Shown here: positions 1 through 5,860 of the stretch, piece after piece
How the letters are laid out: each line of letters opens with the position of its first letter
Position numbering within the stretch: position 1 is the first letter of the stretch
DNA from: Planctomycetota bacterium
Lineage (GTDB): Bacteria; Planctomycetota; GCA-002687715; DRQF01
Direction: 5' to 3'
DNA: 12,950 nucleotides
Assembly (NCBI GenBank): GCA_024275615.1
Contig: JAJRYU010000612.1
Location: 1 to 12,950 of the forward strand
Position numbers and translations under genes: made by a program
The notes under the pieces: generated by a model
What the model saw: the letters and a program-made list of their open reading frames with translations, nothing else
Told to the model about the DNA's origin: nothing
Database searches by the model: none

Positions 1-201
1 CCCCATCGGCCCAGTATTGAAGTTGGAATAACCGAGATCGGGTTCCTCCACGGTCTTGGCATAGAGCCGTTTGAGAGCTTGGGGGTCGTGCCGCATCGGC
101 GCATGAATGCACTCCAGGACGTAAGAAATCGAACGAGGATCAGAAAGCATGCTTTTCTCCGACTGGACCACGAGGCCGCGAACATTGAGATGGAGTATCA
201 T
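1..201 (-). CDS. Unrecognised protein, 5' part only (runs off left edge)
   Basis: Reading the minus strand from the ATG at 201-199 gives 67 codons without a stop up to the window edge. The peptide begins MILHLNVRGLVVQSEK and later contains LKRLYAKTVEEPDLGY. An in-frame stop lies upstream at 237-235, and no other usual start codon falls between it and 201, so the start is fairly well fixed. I see no clear Shine-Dalgarno before it. The composition looks like a soluble cytoplasmic protein: mixed charged and hydrophobic residues, with no signal peptide or membrane segment. I do not recognise the family. It is divergent from the gene starting at 352, leaving about 150 bases for promoters. Its presence argues against starting the plus-strand gene as far upstream as 79, which would overlap this frame. 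Confidence 0.6.
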   Translation of the reverse strand, partial: MILHLNVRGLVVQSEKSMLSDPRSISYVLECIHAPMRHDPQALKRLYAKTVEEPDLGYSNFNTGPMG

Positions 202-351
202 AGGAAGATCTGCGTCGAGAACCGAGGAGCGGACTCACGTCCCCCCGGTCGCCAAGACTCGCAGCGACCTCAGAGAATGCCACGGGATCTCCTTCCTTTT
301 TTGAAAAGGAGCAAGATTGGACAATTGGGCGAGTCAGAAGTAGCACGAACA

Positions 352-2274
352 ATGGGGAGAAAGACGATCCGAATCGTTCGAAAGTCGTTTCCGGCAGCAT
401 TTGTCCTGCTTGTCGCACTGCTATTGTGCTGGAAATTGGTCTCCAGAATCGGCCGAGACATTCCCGGCACTTTTGTCGTGGAAGGCATCGTCTCCCGAGA
501 AAAGCCGGTGGCGGCGAACGGCACCATAGAGATCAAATTCAACAACGATGTCAATGCCGCAACCCCGGTTGAGGCCCTGATCAGGGTGTTCGACGAGAAT
601 CACGCCCAAGTCCACTTTTCTGTCACTGTGACGAACAACCGCGTCTTGCTTCGTCCGCAAGACCCTCCGGCGTGGCCTCTCAATTCAAAATTGCAGCTCA
701 AGATCATGCGTGGATTGGCTGTCCCTTTTCGCGACAAATTCCGCACAACACTCGATCGCGACTACGAATTCGAGCTCAGCATCGGCCACAATTTCTTGGA
801 CTATGGCGATCCAATGGAGCTATTTGCGCCTGTGCTCGCCGCCAGAAGCAGCCTGCAACGTGGCGCAACTCTCTCGATTCGCAGCACCCTCGCCGTTGAC
901 CCCGAGTCGGTGATCCGCTCAGTAGACCTCATCTCAATCAGGCAAGTCTTGGGGAGGAAGCAACTCGGCCCAGCTATTCTCCCGACAATCGCCATTGATG
1001 GGGACGGCAAGACTCTTCGTGTTTCCCCATGGAGAAAAACTGAGGCCTTTCTGCCAGCGGCACGGTTTCGGCTCCTGATCAAGAAAGCTGCCCTCGCTGC
1101 CCTCAATGGCAGGCATCCGGAAAGCGACCTTGTTGTCATGTTCAGCAGCGCCAACAAGGCCGGCTATGAAGGCCAAATCGACATTAGCTTCGCCACCAGC
1201 GCCTTAAGCCCCTTGGACAATCCCTCCTTGGACATGAGCCAAGACTTCGCAACGCCCCAATTGGCTCCCTTCAGCTCAATTTCGTCTGGTGTGAGGACCT
1301 GGGAGCAAGCGCTCGATGGCCCACCAGCTACCTGGAGCCACTCACCTAGCCGTACTCAAATCAAAATCCCTGGAAGCCTCCTCGGCGAATTGCCCGGCTA
1401 CATCACGGGTTTTAGTTGGTTCTGTGCTCTGAAGGCACCGCCAGAAGAACGCCCGGAGTTCAAAGACCCGTCAATTGCCCCCTGGCTGATCCCCACTGAC
1501 ATCATCTTCCCCAGAATTCTCATTCGTTTGGGGCACGCATCAATATCCGCACAAGAAAACGGACTGAGCCTCGATTTTGAGGCCAATCTCGCCACTCAAT
1601 TTAGCTCGCTGGTCACAGAAACCGTTGCCAAAGGGTCCGTGCGAGGCGAGTACGTCGTCAAAAAACGTAGAAGCAAATGGACCAAAACACCCAGTGGCGA
1701 TTGGGGCGTTCTTGACGACGGGGCGTGGATTGACCTGATGTTCGAGCGACCTTTTTTGTACAGCGGAAAAAACCGTGACGTGGTACTCGAAATTGAAAAT
1801 GCCCTTGGAAGCGCCACCTTGGATGGTTCATTCGCCGATCCGGAGGTTTTGTCCCTGCGCTGGTGGGTGAAAACCTCCAAAAGCCCAAAACCCAATTTTC
1901 TCGCCGCCCAGACCGACGATTCCCCCGACAATCGCAAAAACCATACAGCTTCCTGGGATTTTGCGACGAGAATTCACATTCGGAACTACTTGGAGGTGAT
2001 TACCGCCTGGCACGAGGCTGAAATCGACGATCCTGAGTATTTTCTCGTTCCTTCGGCGGACTACCTTGATGCCGATGGATCAGAACACGAGGACTTTCGG
2101 TTTCTTTATCAGGGAAGCCGAGCAGACGGTAGTCTGACACCCTGGACAAGCTTGGACGCCTTGGTGAATTGCCGTAAGATCCGCGTCAGGTTGCGATTCC
2201 TACCACGCGTGGGAGCACAAAGACGTCCATTGTCACAGGTCAGGCGTCTGCGGATTCGCTATCGACGCAAGTAA
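352..2274 (+). CDS. Membrane-anchored protein with two Ig-like (Big_5-type) modules
   Basis: A 640-residue protein if started at ATG 352. The frame stays open upstream to TTG 79, but the upstream part is polar, low in coding character and overlaps the divergent gene. Starting at 352 gives a classic N-terminal anchor: basic residues (GRKTIRIVRK) and then a hydrophobic stretch at about residues 13-31 (FPAAFVLLVALLLCWKLV). No good Shine-Dalgarno is visible. Residues about 40-140 and 160-265 each read as a bacterial Ig-like domain of the Big_5 type: a beta-strand pattern with IEIKFNNDV and DGDGKTLRVSP, the second ending VVMFSS. The C-terminal half includes RILIRLGHASIS and FLYSGKNRDVVLEIEN near residues 385-485. 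That pattern resembles beta-rich regions I associate with secreted planctomycete proteins. It is probably periplasmic or surface-exposed. Function unknown. It is likely cotranscribed with the isomerase 31 bases downstream. Confidence 0.75.
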   Translation: MGRKTIRIVRKSFPAAFVLLVALLLCWKLVSRIGRDIPGTFVVEGIVSREKPVAANGTIEIKFNNDVNAATPVEALIRVFDENHAQVHFSVTVTNNRVLLRPQDPPAWPLNSKLQLKIMRGLAVPFRDKFRTTLDRDYEFELSIGHNFLDYGDPMELFAPVLAARSSLQRGATLSIRSTLAVDPESVIRSVDLISIRQVLGRKQLGPAILPTIAIDGDGKTLRVSPWRKTEAFLPAARFRLLIKKAALAALNGRHPESDLVVMFSSANKAGYEGQIDISFATSALSPLDNPSLDMSQDFATPQLAPFSSISSGVRTWEQALDGPPATWSHSPSRTQIKIPGSLLGELPGYITGFSWFCALKAPPEERPEFKDPSIAPWLIPTDIIFPRILIRLGHASISAQENGLSLDFEANLATQFSSLVTETVAKGSVRGEYVVKKRRSKWTKTPSGDWGVLDDGAWIDLMFERPFLYSGKNRDVVLEIENALGSATLDGSFADPEVLSLRWWVKTSKSPKPNFLAAQTDDSPDNRKNHTASWDFATRIHIRNYLEVITAWHEAEIDDPEYFLVPSADYLDADGSEHEDFRFLYQGSRADGSLTPWTSLDALVNCRKIRVRLRFLPRVGAQRRPLSQVRRLRIRYRRK

Positions 2275-2305
2275 AGATTACTGCCCCTTGAGGAGCTTGA
2301 AAACG

Positions 2306-3820
2306 ATGAACCGACCGAACTGGCTGTTGCCGATTGCCATGATCACTGCGATGCTTGCGCCACTAACAGGCCAAGACTTTGACAATGCCCCGGTCCCCCT
2401 ACCTCCCTTGAAGAAGAATTTCGTCGCTGTCGAGTCGGTCAATCGCGACAGCGTCATCGTTTCGCCGGGCATCGCTGCTGTTGTCGACAACGTCGACCTC
2501 ACCTTCGCCGATCTCATGTGGGTCCTCTTAGAGACCAACTTGGATACCATCGCCAACAATCTCATTGACATGAAAATGTGTGAGTTGGAAATGGAACGCG
2601 CCGGCATCACGGTGTCCGAAGCAGAAATGCGCGAAGAGCTGGAAGGGATCTTGCCTCGATTCGCTCCGGGAAAGAGCATGGAGGAGCTGATCAAGACGGG
2701 AGTCTTTACCCGAGCTTATTTGCGTCGTACGGCGACCACATCCAGAGGATGGAAGAAACTCATGTGGAAGGCAAAGAACCTTCCTGAAGAGCAACGCACA
2801 TCACAAGCGAACGTATTTTTGTTGCGCCTTTACAAGAGCGAATTGGTCAACAAGTACTCCATCATGATTCGTGGCCGTAAGCCAGCCCCTCCCAAGGGGG
2901 CCATCGCTGCCCTCAACACGGTCATCAAGGGCAAGGTTGTGAGTTATGAAGTTCTGCCTTATGAAGCGATGGAATTCCTCAAGGGTGTGCTACGGCCCAC
3001 CACTGTCATTCAAGGTCAGCGACAGCTTGTCGCCGACTACTTGGTGCAACGTTCCATGCAAAAGACTGGCGTTGTGGTCACACCTTCTGAAATCGAAGGC
3101 TACGTTCGGGAAATGCAGGAGAAGTTCAAGCCACCGTTTAGTTGGAGCATGGTACTTCAAGCGAAAGGGCTCACCCCGGATCAAGAGAGAGTCCGATGGC
3201 GCAACGTCCAAGCCTGGATCCGCTCAACAAATGCCGATGTGTCCACGGAGAGCATGCAAGCGTTCCGCAAGGAGCATGACAGCTACTTTCGCTCTCGCTA
3301 TGTCAAGGTGAAACACATTTTGGTGTCAACAGTAGATATGTCTACGGGTATCACCAAAGGTAAAGATGCGGAGGACGCCGGCAAGGCCAAAGCCGAGAAG
3401 ATTTTGCAGCTCATCCAAGAAGGTGTTTCTTTTGATGAATTGTGCAAGACCTACTCGGACGACAGCACCAATGCTGCCAACGGAGGGGAGTTGCCCCAAC
3501 CGGTCAAAGAGCTGGGTGGTGCATACGACAGAGACTTTTCGAATGCCGCGTGTTCCTTGACCAGAAAAGGTGAAATCGTCGGCCCAGTCAAATCCATCTA
3601 CGGTTGGCACATCATCATGGCTAACGAGATCAGTCCACCCCGAAGTGGGCCGATCGACTTCTACGAGCCTCGATACGCCGACTGGATTCGCGAAGAGTAC
3701 GAGACTTACCACATGAAAAAGTGGCTCAAAGAACTCCACGACAACGCTAAGATCGACTACGCACCCCGGGACAAGGTCCTGGAAATCAAGAAAGCGACGA
3801 TCCAACAAAACACGCAGTAA
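2306..3820 (+). CDS. Exported parvulin-type peptidyl-prolyl isomerase (SurA/PrsA-like)
   Basis: A 504-residue protein starting at ATG 2306, with GAGGAG at 2290-2295 about 10 bases upstream. A TTG six codons earlier is less likely. The N-terminus (MNRPNWLLPIAMITAMLAPLTG) is a signal peptide, probably cleaved near residue 22. Residues about 332-442 form a PPIC rotamase domain: VKHILVS at the start, FDELCKTYSDDSTNAANGGEL in the middle, and IVGPVKSIYGWHIIMANE at the end, which match the conserved parvulin landmarks. Before it lie two helical SurA-N-like segments, roughly residues 55-155 and 205-315. The family catalyses cis-trans isomerisation of prolyl bonds and helps exported or outer-membrane proteins fold. 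The length is close to SurA but with one PPIase domain instead of two. It is the last gene of a unit with the Ig-like protein and is followed by a strong terminator, so it may help fold that neighbour. The enzyme class is firm; the client is inference. Confidence 0.9.
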   Translation: MNRPNWLLPIAMITAMLAPLTGQDFDNAPVPLPPLKKNFVAVESVNRDSVIVSPGIAAVVDNVDLTFADLMWVLLETNLDTIANNLIDMKMCELEMERAGITVSEAEMREELEGILPRFAPGKSMEELIKTGVFTRAYLRRTATTSRGWKKLMWKAKNLPEEQRTSQANVFLLRLYKSELVNKYSIMIRGRKPAPPKGAIAALNTVIKGKVVSYEVLPYEAMEFLKGVLRPTTVIQGQRQLVADYLVQRSMQKTGVVVTPSEIEGYVREMQEKFKPPFSWSMVLQAKGLTPDQERVRWRNVQAWIRSTNADVSTESMQAFRKEHDSYFRSRYVKVKHILVSTVDMSTGITKGKDAEDAGKAKAEKILQLIQEGVSFDELCKTYSDDSTNAANGGELPQPVKELGGAYDRDFSNAACSLTRKGEIVGPVKSIYGWHIIMANEISPPRSGPIDFYEPRYADWIREEYETYHMKKWLKELHDNAKIDYAPRDKVLEIKKATIQQNTQ

Positions 3821-3848
3821 CCAAAGGGATTGGCGCCCGAGAAGATCG

Positions 3849-3881
3849 AAGCGGAGCATCATCGAGATGCTCCGCTTTTTT
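3849..3881 (+). terminator. Rho-independent terminator after the isomerase gene
   Basis: The stem GCGGAGCATC (3851-3860) pairs perfectly with GATGCTCCGC (3866-3875) around a 5-base loop, and six T residues follow at 3876-3881. Two flanking A residues can pair with the first two T residues. It sits 28 bases after the isomerase stop codon and separates that unit from the secreted protein gene at 4077. Confidence 0.93.
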
Positions 3882-4076
3882 CGTGAGTTCACCTTCAAAC
3901 TTGAGGCGGTGAGAATGTCTATGACTGAGCCCGAACGACTCCTGTTCTTGTGGACAAAAAAGGAGTGAATTCCCAAGTTGAACTGAATTCTCGGTCCGTT
4001 TCGCCAAGACATGACGACAAGCATGCTGGAGACCCCATCTCGCGATTCTCTCGACCCGGTAGTCTTGGAGTAGAAC

Positions 4077-5336
4077 ATGAAGAACCTCATTTTAGTGCTT
4101 TTCATTCTCGTCATGGTTTCCATTTTCAACCAGACATTCGCCCAGTCCATGGTCTTCACGACCAAGACATTTGCAGCAACCACGGGAGGACCAGGCGGAT
4201 CCTTTGAACCGGAGGAATTACTAGTCGTCGACAGCCAATCAAGTGATGCCCGCCACCTCGTGCCGCAGACCGCCCTTCATACTTTTCTCGGCGACGCTGA
4301 TGGCGATTTCTCGTTGGCCGATTTCAACAAAAACATCGATGCCATTGCCGTGGCACAATCACCTTCTCCGAACAATGTCCTTGGACTCCTCTTGTCTGTG
4401 GATCAAACCATGAAAATCCTGGGAGGAACGGTCAAAGACGGTGATATTTTCGCGATCGAAACGCAGGGTCAAGTGAACGTCGTCTATCCTGAAAGTCTTT
4501 TCGCCAATGCAACACAAACGTCAACAATCGACGTGGATGCTTTCCACGAAGCTGCCGACGGCTCACTGTATTTTTCCTTTGCCACTGATGAGGTATCGAC
4601 TGAACCCGGGCTCATCGCCAGTAACTCGGGAAACCCGATTTTCGACGAATCAGTCGTCTTTGTCTTGCCCGCAGGTTCAACAACCGCGCAGATGCTCTAT
4701 TCGCGGGCAGACATTCTGCTTTTTGTTAACAACGCTTTGGGGACGAACTTCACGACTGTGGTCGACCTTACGGGATTCACGCCAGACCCCAATTCTCCGG
4801 GTGACTGGATCTTTGCCGTCGCTTCAACAAATTCCCTGATTGAAGGAAAGCTCTTCAGCACCGCCTTGAACGGTTCGTTGGCGAACATGGCGGGTAGCCC
4901 TATTGACTCCGGCTCACTTGGTTTCGTCGACAAGGAAGTCCTGGAAGGAATTGCATTCAAGACAAGCGATTCACTGGTATTTCGATTATTCAGTCCAATA
5001 ACTGTCCCTTCCCCCGCTGGATTCCATAGCTATGCAGTGAGTGGTGCAACACCATTCCAGTCAGTGCAGCTATTCGCCTCGAATTCGATTTTTCCAGGAC
5101 CACTTTCACTGCCGATCTCATCGATGAATGGCTTTCCATACGTCTATGTCAACGTTTCTGATCCTCTGTTTGCAATCTCCGTCACCAGCCTGGATTTTTC
5201 TCGTTATGCGGATTTTGAAGGCAATGTCATCATTCCCTTTCCAACCGCCAATCTGCCGGTCGGTCTGAGAATTACCATGCAGGCCGTTGATGTTGTGTCT
5301 GGAACGGTCTCGATGCCCGCTTCTGCCGGTATCTGA
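4077..5336 (+). CDS. Secreted protein of unknown function
   Basis: A 419-residue protein. The ATG at 4077 has GGAG at 4067-4070, six bases upstream. The N-terminus MKNLILVLFILVMVSIFNQTFAQ is a clear signal peptide, with probable cleavage after FAQ near residue 23. The mature part is acidic, rich in Ser, Thr, Gly and Asn, and has a beta-strand rhythm throughout, as in exported adhesin-like or surface proteins. Residues 73-82 (DADGDFSLAD) resemble a calcium loop of the dockerin or EF type, but the last ligand is out of register, so calcium binding is only a possibility. There is no membrane segment beyond the signal, no sorting tail and no catalytic motif. It lies between the terminator at 3849-3881 and a long non-coding stretch, so it is probably transcribed alone. 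Homologues may be confined to related bacteria. Secretion is well supported; function is unknown. Confidence 0.82.
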   Translation: MKNLILVLFILVMVSIFNQTFAQSMVFTTKTFAATTGGPGGSFEPEELLVVDSQSSDARHLVPQTALHTFLGDADGDFSLADFNKNIDAIAVAQSPSPNNVLGLLLSVDQTMKILGGTVKDGDIFAIETQGQVNVVYPESLFANATQTSTIDVDAFHEAADGSLYFSFATDEVSTEPGLIASNSGNPIFDESVVFVLPAGSTTAQMLYSRADILLFVNNALGTNFTTVVDLTGFTPDPNSPGDWIFAVASTNSLIEGKLFSTALNGSLANMAGSPIDSGSLGFVDKEVLEGIAFKTSDSLVFRLFSPITVPSPAGFHSYAVSGATPFQSVQLFASNSIFPGPLSLPISSMNGFPYVYVNVSDPLFAISVTSLDFSRYADFEGNVIIPFPTANLPVGLRITMQAVDVVSGTVSMPASAGI

Positions 5337-5763
5337 TTTTCGGTCGTTTGAACCTCTATATCGTCTGACTGCGATCCGATCAAGAAATTGTCAGCAATGT
5401 TGCAGGAAACTCGTCGATTAGGTGGTGGTAGTCGGCTTGAAAGTGAGTTTTGCTCCCTCCACATGGAAGATATCAAAGCAGCTCGCCACAAGACGATTGC
5501 CAAACCCAGCCATGGCCGCGTGACAACATGTTTGACCATAAGAAATAGGGAGTTGCTCGGTTACGATGCAGCGAATTGTTCAGATGGCGGACGCGAGAAC
5601 AGGATGAGAGTGGAATTACCCAAAAAAATTCAAACAGTCGAAACTAATGTGCTCCTCTTGCGTCCATGACGGTAGAAGACGAGACCGTGGATACGGCCGC
5701 TACATGGGCCGTTAGACGCTTTCTCTTGACGCTGCATTGCTTGGCCTGCAAGACAAATGTTGG

Positions 5764-5796
5764 GCGTCCTTCGGGATTTCCCCGAAGGCGCGTTTT
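5764..5796 (+). terminator. Probable intrinsic terminator upstream of the repeat-protein gene
   Basis: CCTTCGGG (5768-5775) pairs perfectly with CCCGAAGG (5781-5788) around the loop ATTTC. Three further pairs (GCG with CGC, one base bulged) extend the stem, and TTTT then CTT follows at 5793-5799. It lies 65 bases before the ATG at 5861, so it would insulate that gene from upstream reading or act as an attenuator. No competing anti-terminator is obvious. Confidence 0.6.
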
Positions 5797-5800
5797 CTTG

Positions 5801-5829
5801 TTGCAGACCAATCTCAGTGCCTCTAAGAT
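5801..5829 (+). promoter_or_regulatory. Possible sigma-70-type promoter for the repeat-protein operon
   Basis: TTGCAG (5801-5806) and TAAGAT (5824-5829) are separated by 17 bases, just after the terminator-like hairpin and 32 bases before the ATG at 5861. Both boxes are imperfect. The placement supports it more than the match does. Confidence 0.25.
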
Positions 5830-5860
5830 CGTTCCAGGAGCGTATTGAAGGACCTGAACC

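Larger units (their letters stand above)
5337..5860. other. 524-base stretch without a convincing gene
   Basis: No open frame here looks clearly coding. The best is 5397-5669 (+), about 90 codons, without a Shine-Dalgarno and with no recognisable motif. Others on both strands are extensions of antisense frames of the flanking genes. The 3' part holds a terminator-like hairpin (5764-5796), a possible promoter (5801-5829) and the ribosome binding site of the next gene (GAAGGA, 5847-5852). A hairpin more than 400 bases after the last stop codon means either a long 3' untranslated region or a small transcript in between. The sequence alone does not decide. Confidence 0.5.

Noticed and set aside
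293..311. Hairpin CCTTTT-TTG-AAAAGG upstream of the Ig-like gene
   Set aside because: The stem is short and A/T-rich with no T run after it and no gene ending nearby; not a credible terminator.
79..351. N-terminal extension of the Ig-like protein from TTG 79
   Set aside because: It overlaps the divergent edge gene and would bury the membrane anchor about 100 residues inside a polar, basic extension.
3326..4183. 285-codon open frame on the minus strand opposite the isomerase gene
   Set aside because: It lies antisense to the well-supported rotamase domain and across the intrinsic terminator and next signal peptide. Its translation has no recognisable domain, so it is a shadow frame.
4293..4322. 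Dockerin or EF-hand calcium loop in the secreted protein (DADGDFSLAD)
   Set aside because: Only one copy, and the final acidic ligand is out of register with both families.
5397..5669. About 90-codon plus-strand frame in the long gap
   Set aside because: No Shine-Dalgarno, no motif and no clear coding bias. It is kept only as a candidate for conservation testing.
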